From: Diprion similis
Lineage: Eukaryota; Arthropoda; Insecta; Hymenoptera; Diprionidae
Assembly: GCF_021155765.1 (NCBI RefSeq)
Contig: NC_060114.1
Coordinates: forward strand, 21,806,501-21,870,500
Length of the DNA stretch: 64,000 bases
Direction of reading: 5' to 3'
Under the pieces are notes generated by a model. That model searched no databases, had not been told where the DNA came from, and saw nothing but the letters and a program-made list of their open reading frames with translations. This document shows, one piece after another, positions 1-11,019 of this stretch; within the stretch, counting starts at the first letter, position 1, and each line of letters starts with the position of its first letter. The position numbers were made by a program, and so were the translations under genes.

Positions 1-2571
1 TGTTTGTATATTCAAAAGAACAACGTAACGCGATATGAACCCACGTAAATACGGTTCGTGACAATTGGTACGACCATGAGATCACGAATGATTTGCATAC
101 CTATAAGTAGAATTCGTCGTTGTTACATGTTCGCTCCTAAGCCCATCTTCGCAAACTTGATTTTCCTCCAAGGTCAGAAATCCTTATGCATCGGTTCATC
201 AATACTGCTTTCGCGATTTACGAAACGAAAACTACATTCCAGTTTGTTGGACCGAGGATCGATCACCCACGTACGACCTTAGACTCACTTACCAAAACCT
301 TCATTTAGAACGATTTCATTCTTAAGAGCGATGGGTATAAGAGGTTCAAAAGTAACACTTCCGGTTACAAATTAACCGCTTAACAACTTCTGGCCTAAGC
401 AGTACGAACTCGGCGTCTTTGGAGTTTCAGCTTGACGGAACGTACGTATGTACGTACATTGGTCGAAGCAATTCTCTACTTAACAAACTACGACTTCCTG
501 ACAGAATTTTGACTGAACTTACTTCAACTTCACACGAATTACCTTTATTTCAAGACAGAAAAAAGTGTCAATCATTGGGAAGTCGTGACATAATCATGGC
601 TGCTCATCCGACCGAAAGAAAGAATATTATTTAATTACCAACCTCTGAAAGAAACATCTCGAAATCAATGGAGTAGTCGACCTAGGATGAACCATACTTG
701 GCATCATCGAGCTTTTGTCATCTCATCCATTCATATGTAGAAAGATCAGTGAACCGATGCATTCCACGTAAATTGGCTAGTCCTGAATTTGCATACAGTA
801 AAAGCACTCATCTTGCATAAACTACACGTTCTTTGAGCATCAGACTAAATTGAGTAAACCGTTTTGTTCTTGCAATTGAGAGTCGCGTAGATAAATTGCC
901 GAGTGGACTTAACGCGACAATTAGGAGTGTTCGTATTACGTGTCGTTTCGATCTTTTTATTACGCTACAAGAAACAAATCCGGCGATTCAACAATTGCCA
1001 TGAACGTTTATACTTCCGTCAATTGCGGCAACATTGCCTGTATCCGAGCAACTTCATCCATGTAGAACAAAAAACTCTTCACGTAAGTACTTTTCTTGAA
1101 AGGAGTCGCAAAATTATTCAAGTTTGCCTATAGTGCAAACTTTGCACAAATTAAATTTTGGACTGGTCCATTGAGTAACCTGTTTTTTGGTTAATGCTGC
1201 CCCAGTAGACAGCATCGAATGCAGAAACTAACAATTAAAGCACAATTGGCGTGGTGGATTAACCGACTGTCTCGCAAAAGGGAAACGTGCAGTAAGGAAA
1301 GCAGGAGGCAAATAAGTACAACACCTCGAATCCATTGGAATCAAATACCAAAAGATATTATTAAATCAGCAGCACGCCAAATTGTTATTCTAGATTTTTA
1401 CGAAGACATCGCGAGTAAATGAACATTTGAATTTGGAATTAGACGTTTATGCTTTTAGAAAACAATGCGATGGAGAAGAAAATGCGTAACAATGAAGGGA
1501 AGACCGAGCATATTGTTTTTTCTTGAAAATATTTATTGCAACATAGTATGCAACCGATTTTCTAGAATGACGTGGCATACAATGAAAATCGGGTGGTCGT
1601 CGTTCGTTCTCCACTATCTTCATATATAACTCGTATTGTGACGGATCAATAATGTCGCGGCTGCTCCATGGGTGTTTTCTCAGTCTGGGCTAGACTTGCT
1701 ACAGACGACTCGAACTAAGCATCGTCTTCAGTCGCGATGTAACCTCATGACGCGCTGGCCTGTTCCTGGCCTCCAGAAAATTCCATCCATGCTGGAAACT
1801 AAGGACGTCCACTATCACGACCTTATTCGGGAACCGAGCCAATCCGTGCCTTAACCAAAGACTTACAACTGAGTCTCTGGACGAGGAGAAGAATTGGAAC
1901 AGATTCTCGTAGTTCGGGGATCAGATCAGAACAAGGTATGGAGAGGGTGCAGTGCCCCTGTGCAACAGCCGTCGATATAATCGTAATGAGACATCAGGGG
2001 CTTTACGTTAACCTCTCCAGAATGAAAACACATGGCTAGTTGAACAACCAGATTCATACTCTGCTCTGATAACCTCATTTTGTAATAAGAAACGCAAGTG
2101 TCAATTGTATGATTGAAGCTGTTTATAAATTTGATCGTCAGTACTCATGCTAGCCTAGTCGACTCTTGACTCACAGTCAATTATTGCTTTTGTATATTTT
2201 ATATTTTTAGCACCTGCTTAACTATTTATGGTGTTTATTTTATTTATTTTTTTGGTAAGTACGTATCCAAATGTATGTATCAATTCCGAGGGATTGACAG
2301 ATGTGTTGCCAAAAAAAACCTGTTGATTCGACTGTTGGCTGATTAACTTTAAAATGCAAAAATACAATACACAGTAGACTTTACAGTGTTTTACAAGGTA
2401 CATTTTTACTTGTGATTTTGTACAGTGATAAACTTCGTGGTACCTTAGAATCGGTTGTCCAATTCTATTAGTCAGCCGGTGATTCATGAAAAAGTTTTTG
2501 AGATCACACCGAATTCTCGTACATCCGTATCGAGCAAGGGACATAATCTGCACTGTAATGAATTTGCTAAA
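1..2571. other. Unassigned region with a run of short plus-strand ORFs
   Basis: No gene is recognised here. Five plus-strand ORFs of 60-76 codons (58-282, 419-634, 903-1133, 1219-1422, 1672-1854) follow one another in shifting frames, with little between them. This could be a decayed coding sequence or transposon, or chance. Most of these ORFs begin at non-ATG codons and I see no family motif in them. A minus-strand ORF at 2553-2218 (111 codons) is also open but has no recognisable content. Confidence 0.3.
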
Positions 2572-2831
2572 CTAAGGAAAGATGAATGTTGACAAGTGAG
2601 AGAGATCCGCGCAAGATAGGTAAGCACAGAGCTCTCGTTAGATTTACAACTCTTCTCCCTGCCAGGCGCCGCATTGTTAATTACGCAATTCCTTTATTTG
2701 TATCTTAAATAACGCCAAGGAGTATGTAGCGAGGTACGAGATCGTGGCTACTGGTATGGAAAGTCTTATCATTGTCGAATAACAATTGCTATATATTGGT
2801 AGTATCTACCGGAGTTAGAACCAGTCGTAAG

Positions 2832-3008
2832 ATGATAGAGGGTCAGGTACATTCACTTCCGGTACAGCAGCCGCCAGAAAAACATCCGAATCATTCGCCA
2901 ACGATATACATCAAGTTCGACAAGTATGACGTTCATAATGATATTTCCATTGTCTCGCCAGTTTTCCCCTTTTACCAAATGCCAAGGGGATACATTCTAG
3001 TGAAGTGA
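2832..3008 (+). CDS. Possible small ORF or alternative first exon upstream of the SLC41 gene
   Basis: This ATG-started ORF of 58 codons has balanced, protein-like composition and lies about 540 bases upstream of the accepted first exon of the plus-strand SLC41 gene. A GTATGA donor at 2924 would leave two bases over. That phase fits the open frame that begins at the acceptor at 3495 and runs without a stop into the MTPTGG start. It could therefore supply an alternative N-terminus. It could equally be an unrelated small ORF or chance, and I recognise no domain. An mRNA read crossing from 2923 to 3496 would decide it. Confidence 0.2.
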   Translation: MIEGQVHSLPVQQPPEKHPNHSPTIYIKFDKYDVHNDISIVSPVFPFYQMPRGYILVK

Positions 3009-3544
3009 AAGTGACTAAAGCTCGAAAACTGTTATATAATTACACGAAGTGTAGAGATAAGTGTATTCACGGGCATGTGGAATTTTCGCGCAATGTTTTG
3101 TCATAAAATTTCCATAAGAATTCTCAAATATTCAATAGTGAACCGCGCGATTCGAAACCCAACATCAATTCCTAAATTCACTTATCGTTGAATATGCGGG
3201 TAGCTTATTATAAGACTAATAAGTATCGTTTCGTTAAGATTGAAGTTGAAACCTTTGAATGATGCGAACTATAAGAACCGAGCTCACCGATCCGCACACT
3301 TTGGCCGAAGTGAATTTATTCGGTTGCAAAGTACTCACGGCACGAATATTTACACTAGTAGACGAACGGAGACGATACAATTTCATGCTGCTCGTTGCTG
3401 TCTCCAAACTGATCCGAATTGGTGAAAACTGGACTGCAGCGCAAGCAGGGCAGCCCTGAATTCCTACTCATACGAGGTATCTTTTAATTTTCCAGTGGGC
3501 AATGTAAAGAGTCGTTACTACACAACAAAAGACATTCGTACAGG

Positions 3545-6084
3545 ATGACACCGACGGGTGGCCGTTCGCGCACCGCCTCCGAATCAAACCCTGGAGCCGG
3601 TGCCTCGTCGGCCTTGTCATCTGCCGAGGAAGGGGCAGAAGTCAGCATGCTTGAAGATGGGGACGGAAATCGTCTTCCCGACATCGTAGTAGAGAGCAAA
3701 CTTTATGGCGCTGATGCTGACGAGCCCATGGAATCATACTTGGCAATTACAATCCAAGTTTTTATACCGTTTCTGGTCGCCGGACTGGGAATGGTCGGTG
3801 CGGGGCTGGTCTTGGATTTGGTTCAAGTACGATAATTTCTAAAGTTAAATTTATCGTATCCTAATGTGAAATTCTGATAAGCAACGCGCGATGCGATGTT
3901 GACCGAAGCAGAATCGTGCGACAGCTAACAGACGATGATTCAATTCTTGCAGCATTGGGTGGTGTTCGAGAGAGTAAACGAGCTGATGATCTTGGTACCG
4001 GCACTCTTGGGTCTTAAAGGTAACCTTGAGATGACCTTGGCATCGAGACTCTCTACTCAAGCAAACCTCGGACACATGGATACACCGAAACAGCAATCAT
4101 CCATGATAGTGGGAAACCTTGTCTTGATTCAGGTGATGATGGAAAAATAATAGTATTCCAGACAAAGACAAATAAAGGAGGGATTTCCGACCTACCACAC
4201 TGTGAAACAATAATGCATGCCTATAACGCTAGAGCTTAATTTTTGAAATGGTAAAATAATAAAAACACTTGCATGTGTGACGCATTTAATGAGGTAGGCA
4301 AGTACATAAAGACATTTTTCTCTGCCTGAAGCGACGTCTATGAGAATTATCGCCAGGGACAAACCAGGTGAACATTTCCTTCGCGTAACTTGAAATAAGT
4401 ATGAACACTTATAAACGAGCGTGTGTCGCTAAAGTTTACGTCGAATTTCGGAATATAATGCGAACCTGCGAGATCCTCAAAGCACATTATCTTGCTTTAA
4501 TATTTGCTCTTCTGTTCTGACGTATAGCTCTGGCCTTCGTTTTAAAACTGTCTCCGCCTTGTTTGACTACTCGATAATATGATCTCTGATCAAAGAGCTA
4601 ACCTTGTTTTCGGTTGAATGTTTTTACCTGATTCGAAAAGAAAGAGATATAAAGACGCCGGCATAAAACGTTGTCGTCGAATATTCTTCATCCTATTAAA
4701 TTATAAAAACTATATTCTGGAGAGAAAAACACAGACGCATAGCTGGCAATGACATATTATGAACTCCAGCGTCACGCTAACGATGTAATCTTTCATCATA
4801 ATCATTTTCTCCCCGACAGTGCCAAGCAATAGTCGTTGGTTTCTTGGGTTCAGTAGTCGCCATAGTGATGGGGGCATTTAGGAACGGAACCGTATCACTG
4901 GACCACGCGTATCTCCTCTGCGCGAGCAGTCTTGTTACAGCGTCGCTCGCGTCGTTCGTCCTTGGTTTGATTACCGCTGGAGTGATTGTTTTTTCACGAC
5001 ATTGTCACATCAATCCCGACAACGTCGCAACGCCAATCGCAGCCAGCTTAGGGGACATCACTTCTTTGGCCCTCCTATCCTGGATTTCAACGATACTCTA
5101 CGAATCCATTGACAAACAAGACTGGCTCGCGCCTCTAATTATAGCCTGTTACATCCTGGTCACACCACTTTGGGTCTGGATTGCTAAAAAAAATGAACAC
5201 ACCAACGATGTTCTCTACACCGGCTGGACGCCAGTCATGATCGCTATGCTCATCAGCAGGTAAAGAAATATCCGCTTTCATGAGTCCGGATGTATCTGTT
5301 AATGGTTTTCTTTGTCAATGCTACACCTCACTACAGTAACGCAGTGCATCTCGATACATTTTGTTTAATGTACAAATGACCTTGAAGTCGCTTGTAAGGT
5401 GTGAAAAGTCCCATATAATAACGATTAATTACTGTGAATTCAGCTGTGGGGGACTAATTCTGGAGTTCATGGTGTCCCGTTTCGAAAACCTGACGGTTTT
5501 CCAGCCAGTAATAAACGGAGTTGGTGGTAACCTGGTCGCGGTACAGGCGAGCCGAATATCCACGGCCCTCCACAAGCAGGCTGACCTCGGAACTTTGCTG
5601 ATACCGCCGGGTCTCGCTCATCCGGTAATCTTCATCACGCCGATAGCAAACTTTTTTGGAAAAGGTTCGACGTTAGTTTAGTTTCACCTCTACCTTCCTT
5701 GATCCGCACACCTAATCACACCGGGCAACCTTTTCGCTTTCAGGTATGCATGCCAGGACTACTAGAGTCCTGATGGCGATGGTGATACCGGGGCATGTGA
5801 TCTTCATATACCTTATAAACTACATGAAGGATGGCAACGCATCCCTGACACCGCTCTTCGTATTCGTGTACCTTTGCGCGGCTCTTCTTCAAGTAGCGGC
5901 TCTCCTTTACATTGCGTACATAATGATCCACTGGATGTGGAAGCGAAAAATCGACCCTGACAATTCTGCTATTCCGTACCTCACCGCGATGGGTGATCTT
6001 CTCGGAATCAGCCTGCTGGCAATAGCATTTCAATTCCTCTACCTCGTCGGGGATCAGGACTCTGACCTCCCCCTTTCACCTTAA
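3545..6084 (+). CDS. SLC41-family magnesium transporter (MgtE-like), plus-strand copy, 5 exons
   Basis: This is a membrane magnesium transporter or exchanger of the SLC41A1/A2 family, expected in the plasma membrane. Coding exons read from phase-matched GT-AG junctions are 3545-3826, 3953-4132, 4820-5259, 5444-5664 and 5744-6084, giving 487 aa; vertebrate SLC41A1 is slightly over 500 aa. The order is an acidic soluble N-terminus (about 1-70), then the first MgtE half with a [13 protein letters not shown] signature just after the first membrane helix. NPDN lies at 219-222 with its GD at 232-233. The second half starts with [11 protein letters not shown] and carries IDPDN at 444-448. Both PDN...GD magnesium-site repeats are intact. 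The first exon is open upstream of the ATG back to an acceptor at 3495, so the true N-terminus may be longer. Likely poly(A) signals are ATTAAA at 6226 or the AATAAA cluster at 6908-6939. Its paralogue faces it on the other strand. Confidence 0.92.
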
Positions 6085-7605
6085 TCGTAAGAGTATGTTG
6101 GTAAATAATCTCCCAGATTTACTTCTCTCCACGCATAATACCAATCCCAGAAATGGTCACTTGTTGATGTTGGTTCGGTATGTCGTTGGATAAATCCTTT
6201 AATACCTCAAACCCCAGACGATCAAATTAAAGGTTCTTTTATCGGGTAACGGCAAACTATTGAAAAAGCAACAGAAATTGCAATTGGCATTTGATGGATA
6301 GTTTTCGTTTTCACTCGTGGTCTTGACACTTGCTGCTGGAGGTGAAATAATTTCCATTCTTTGATATTATTCTTCTGTGTTACAGGCACCCCGCAGCTCC
6401 GCCAAGGATTTTTTATTTATTCGAAGAATGAGCTGAAACTTCTATTCGTAAACGATATTTATACGTCAGTGTGCGTATGGTGGTATATCGAATTATACAA
6501 TATACTCATGGAAAAACTTCGAAAGCCAATTTGAAAACCTACAACACATAACAGTATAAGTAATTATCAAATGGATGTAAGAGAAGAATATATTTTTCAG
6601 TAGTTTTACGTGTATATAGTAAAGTATGTATTGTTGAAAGGTCAAGAGGCTCAGAATCAACGAACGTAATTCTCGAAGGCCAAAATTATTCTAGCGGAAA
6701 AAGTCTTGAATGCCAGCAAAACCAAAATATATAAATATTGCAGATAACTGAACATAACGAAAATGACTATATTCGCAGGTACGAGTATAGCGAGAAAAAC
6801 TTATTTAATAGTAATTATTGTGGTTACAACTTTTACTCGGCTACAGTGAATATAGCGGATTGCAACCTAGCATGCACAAAATTCAGCGAAGTTTTATTTA
6901 CTTGGGGAAAATAAATAAATGAATAAATAAATAAATAACCAAAAATCGATGGAAAATTGCCAAAAAATTACACTGGCTAAATTAATAAAAAGCTCTGAAT
7001 GAAATAACAACTTTTCTTCAATCTGTATCATACTCTATTACTAATTATTAGTTATTAATCCTGGTAATGCTGCGAACTGATTAGTGTTGCGTTGTTTTTT
7101 TATGTCAAAATAAAATTTCCCTTTTTTTATAAGTTTACCTGTGCAAATAAGAATTGTACGTACACACAATACGTGGTGTGCACGATTAGGAAGAAGTAAT
7201 AAAAAAATAACGAGCTTTCGAATCAAAATTAAAATTGCCCAGGATTCTGTATCCCTTGAGGCGCCGTCCAGATAAAGAACAATAACCAGCAAAAAAAGAG
7301 ACCCAGGCTCAACAATCTGATGATTTATCTAATTTGTAATAAAAAAAAATGAAGCTTAACTGTTACAAACTTGGCAAATATGTCCTTTAGATGCCTCTAC
7401 AGGATTAGTTACTTTTTTTTCATCAGATTCTAACAATCGTTATTGCCGCTTGAGATGGGTACCATGGTGATCTTCCCAAGTCAACTACTAGCGGAGCCTC
7501 ATGTTAAAACCGTGGATTGACCACTAAATCATAAGAATACTGCAATGGAACGCAAACGACCCATCACGACAGGTTGCCACGAGGGAGACATTCGGGGGTG
7601 TTCTT
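6085..7605. other. 3' UTR and intergenic spacer
   Basis: No coding sequence is seen. The stretch is AT-rich and includes a tetranucleotide-like AAAT/AATA run at 6908-6939. The early part is probably the 3' UTR of the plus-strand SLC41 gene. Confidence 0.5.
6226..6231 (+). terminator. Candidate poly(A) signal of the plus-strand SLC41 gene
   Basis: ATTAAA lies about 140 bases after the stop codon. A second possibility is the run of overlapping AATAAA motifs at 6908-6939. Only 3' end reads can choose between them. Confidence 0.3.
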
Positions 7606-8222
7606 ACAGGATGTCTACAGAACCTTGAAAACCTAGAACAAGCCTTGAATTTTTTTTGAGCCTTGAAAGCGTGGAATTTCAATCCTGGTCTCGAATTTTT
7701 TCCGTTGTGTTATTTTTTAATAATATTTAGATTCTTAACTCGATTACAGATCTGTAAGTCTGAAAAATCAGTAGAGAAAAAAAAGGAGGTATAAAACGTG
7801 AAAATAATGCATTGTACGGTAAAGAAGATTCTGACTCTGTTGTACCTTTTGTACAATATTTTTCTGTTTTACCTGTAAGGCATCCGTTTGACATGGTGTT
7901 TTCGCGTTGCCACACACAGTAAATAATATTAGCAATACAAGCATATCAGTTTTGAAAAACTGAATTGTATTTGATTCTAATATGCCGTGAAAGTATAAAT
8001 TAGGGAAATGAAACTATATTATTTAAGGATTCTATCAAGCTGCGTTATGTGATACGACTATAAATACTTGAAACGCCAAAAAAAAATAATTCAGAAATAA
8101 AAATTGGAATTCTTCAATTTCTTGGATATTATGAGTGATCAGGAATATTGATAATAAAAAGTTACCTGGAAAATCTAGAAAAAGCCTTGAATTTTGAAAT
8201 ACAAACTCTGTAGTCACCCTGT
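7606..8222. mobile_element. MITE-like element with short terminal inverted repeats
   Basis: The left end starts ACAGGATGTCTACAGA (7606). The right end, read on the minus strand from about 8222, starts ACAGGGTGACTACAGA, matching at 14 of 16 positions. Just inside, both ends also share a directly repeated segment (AAAACCTAGAACAAGCCTTG near 7628 and AAAATCTAGAAAAAGCCTTG near 8170). No transposase ORF lies inside, so it would be non-autonomous. It resembles the common insect repeat class that begins with an AGGGTGTCTACAGA-type end; that is from memory, not a search. No clear target-site duplication was seen. Confidence 0.55.
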
Positions 8223-8665
8223 TCCATCTTTCTCTCATACCGTCAGATGTTAAAGTATTATGAATAAATCAGTGAGCAGCACGTAGCCAGAAACACATAA
8301 AATCAAGATAACGATAATGGGTCTTGAGGCAAACTGTAGATATCGTTATGCGATTACAGATTGGTGAGTAAAGAAAAGGACAGAGCATCCTCTTTGGTCT
8401 CTCCCTCGTGATTATCTCCACTTTCAATATTTACGTTTGGTGTGCGTCCATTATTCCTACACGTCAAGAAATTCCTACACGTCTTTTAGAAAAACTAGCT
8501 CTGATTCCACGTCGCTGGTACATTCGTGTGTTAACAGATCCTGAGACTTTGTAGAATTTCAATGTAGGGGTGAATCCAGTGGGTATTGGGATCATGCATG
8601 GCGTCGCTATTATTGAGGGACGTTGTTTCAAAACAGTAAATGACCGTGGTTAGACCATATTACGC

Positions 8666-8749
8666 ATGCGTGATTATTGCCATCGCTGTCGCACACACTG
8701 TTGCACAGATCATCCCTCGGTTGCAGCAATCCTACCGGCATTAAACTGA
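8666..8749 (+). CDS. Very short cysteine-rich ORF, partner of the one at 8800
   Basis: This 27-codon ATG ORF begins MRDYCHRCRTHCC. It lies 50 bases upstream of the cysteine-rich ORF at 8800, in another frame, and shares the pattern D-Y-x-R-C-R-T-C with that ORF's start. It may be an older copy of the same sequence or part of the same decayed gene. It is too short to stand alone as evidence. Confidence 0.12.
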   Translation: MRDYCHRCRTHCCTDHPSVAAILPALN

Positions 8750-8799
8750 ACAACGGAATCTGGCTTCGTTACAAAAGCCAACTCAGATAAAAGTCATCT

Positions 8800-8967
8800 A
8801 TGGCACCCGACTATCAGAGATGCAGGACGTGTGTATACACGATCATTTTCGGCAGGCAGCAGCATCTCACCTCTGATTTCTGTGATCACTGCAGACACGG
8901 TGTAAGAAAGAAGGTGACGCCACAGTGCCTAAACTGTGAAGCAATGCTTACTTGCAAGGTTCACTGA
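8800..8967 (+). CDS. Small ORF with eight zinc-ligand-like residues (55 aa)
   Basis: An ATG-started ORF of 55 codons, bounded upstream by an in-frame TAA at 8788. It contains CxxC at 8-11, 28-31 and 43-46 plus CxxH at 52-55. The spacing is C-x2-C-x16-C-x2-C-x11-C-x2-C-x5-C-x2-H, which would suit two zinc ions held in pairs. I do not recognise the family. A CAG acceptor lies just upstream (about 8786), and a strong donor (CAA|GTAAGT, 9070) lies about 100 bases downstream, although the frame closes before it. It could be an exon, a transposon or virus remnant, or chance. It lies between the two SLC41 genes. Confidence 0.25.
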   Translation: MAPDYQRCRTCVYTIIFGRQQHLTSDFCDHCRHGVRKKVTPQCLNCEAMLTCKVH

Positions 8968-11019
8968 TTGTGAGCTCCGTGAAAAGTGCTCGTTTTCATA
9001 GAAGACACGATTGTCGTGTGCAAGCGAGGTGTTTCGCACAGGTACCAAATGAATGCGTGCAATAGTGCAAGTAAGTTGCTTCCATTAATCAATCCATTGC
9101 TAGATTCTCTCGGCAATGCGATGACCAATCAAAGGCGAAGATAACGAAGAAGAAGAAGAAGGCTGTGAAATCACCTTCCTTACGTCGCGGTCCCAGCACG
9201 TTGAAGGTGGGTTGTTATTTGGGTTGTCTGCTTGGGTAGAATGGTATAAGTTATACCGTATAACAATAGAATTATATATTTATCATATGCAAAATCTCAT
9301 TCCACCGTTTTTTAATTGAAGTATTGAATACTTCATTGCGAGAATTAACATTAGATTCGGTGTGGCGCAGCTTTTCTGATAATTAAGAATTCTTTGTATT
9401 AGTTGGCATTGGCTATAACTATAGACGTAATAGATTGGCTATTTTTGTACTAGCAGATAACTACAAATAGCATACATTTTCCAACAGAAACAGGTTCATG
9501 TACTTGACTGTCTTGATAAGCTATCGGATAAAAGACCGTAAAGAAACAAAAATTATTTTTTCTTAGGTACATACGTACAGATTTTTTGGATAAAAGGATG
9601 AACAAATTAAGAACACATAAAAACGGAAACAACTCATAATATTGATCTGAATATATTTTCATTAAAACATAAATGTTGGATCAATGAGATAACAGTTACA
9701 AAATAATACAATTCAAAGCTGCAGTTTATACATTCCAAATTACTTTAGGGTATACATAGCTGTCAAGGTAATTATTGTGTAAACGATTGTAAATAATTTT
9801 CAATTCGTGTCTATAAATAAATAATTTACTATTACGTATTATATATCTTATATTTTTTTTTTTTTGTCTTATCTTTTTTATGAAATCCGTGGGAGCCAAG
9901 TTTACTTTGGAACGCGTGATTAACTTTATGTGTTTTCTCTCACCCGAAGTTTTAAAAATCATATTTATTTCACAATCAATTCAGTAACACGATTGAATCA
10001 TTCGTGTTTCTCTTGTACAGAATTCTAAAGTTTCACCCAAATTATATCAGCTTTCAATCGTTCGTCACATCAAAATCGATAAAAAATTGCAAACGATTCG
10101 AATAAAATTCGCCTTTGCCGAATCCCGTTTAAACATTCACAATCACCTTCATTACGTGAAAGTAAAATTACATTCACGACATTAGATGACTGTCATCAGT
10201 ATTCATCTATCAAATATCTGGAAAATATACCCAAAATAAATTTCACTTCCCAGATTCTGCTCAACTCTTTCTTGTGTGCTTCAAACCATCCCCGAGTTAT
10301 AATGAGAAACAATATTTGTTCATACATTAAATTACAGTAGATCTATAACCTATGTGACTGAAGTTCTTTTTTGCACTCCGCGGTTTTCTTTCTTGCATTT
10401 TACCTCATATTTTTATTACGTAAATAAAGTTAAAGGTATGTACAAATACAATTCAATACGAAATACTTCGTGTAATATATTTACGTATGATGGCTTTATG
10501 GCAATTGATTTGTTTGGATAATTCAACAAGTGCGTATGTAGATATATACAAAATGAATTTAACTGAGGATACATATTACTTTACGCTCAATCAAATGACT
10601 GCGGTGAATATGATGGGCATTTAAAGTTAACATGTTTCATTCATTCTCGAACCAATTCTGTTAACTGATAATGAATTATTAAAATCATATTGTGACCGGC
10701 AAATATCTAAAGTCTGCCAACAATCTGCTTTACGATAAAACGAAATTCAATTCATTTGAATCTTGTGCTTGATTTGAGATATATATTTCGCCCATCTGTC
10801 GATGGTGTTTCTTCACGGTTTAAAATCAATATACTTCTTAAGCTTATCACTTTCGATGATGCGTATACCAAATTAACGATTTTGTTCCTGCGGTCTATTA
10901 GTCGACCGTCATCATCGATGATAAAATTTTGTCATCCTTGAGTCAAGGCTCCAGGGGTGTGGCGATCTCACATCGTTCGCCTCAATGGTTTCTCTCCAGC
11001 AATATTAGACACATACACT
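8968..11019. other. Spacer, including likely 3' UTR of the minus-strand SLC41 gene
   Basis: This is AT-rich sequence without a supported gene. A short GAA run lies at about 9149-9163 and a T-run near 9853-9866. The part from 11019 down to about 10400 is probably the 3' UTR of the minus-strand SLC41 gene. An AATAAA (minus strand) at 10417-10412 is the nearest strong poly(A) signal I see. Confidence 0.45.
10412..10417 (-). terminator. Candidate poly(A) signal of the minus-strand SLC41 gene
   Basis: AATAAA on the minus strand, about 600 bases past the stop codon at 11020. It is the first such hexamer found downstream of that gene. Confidence 0.3.
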
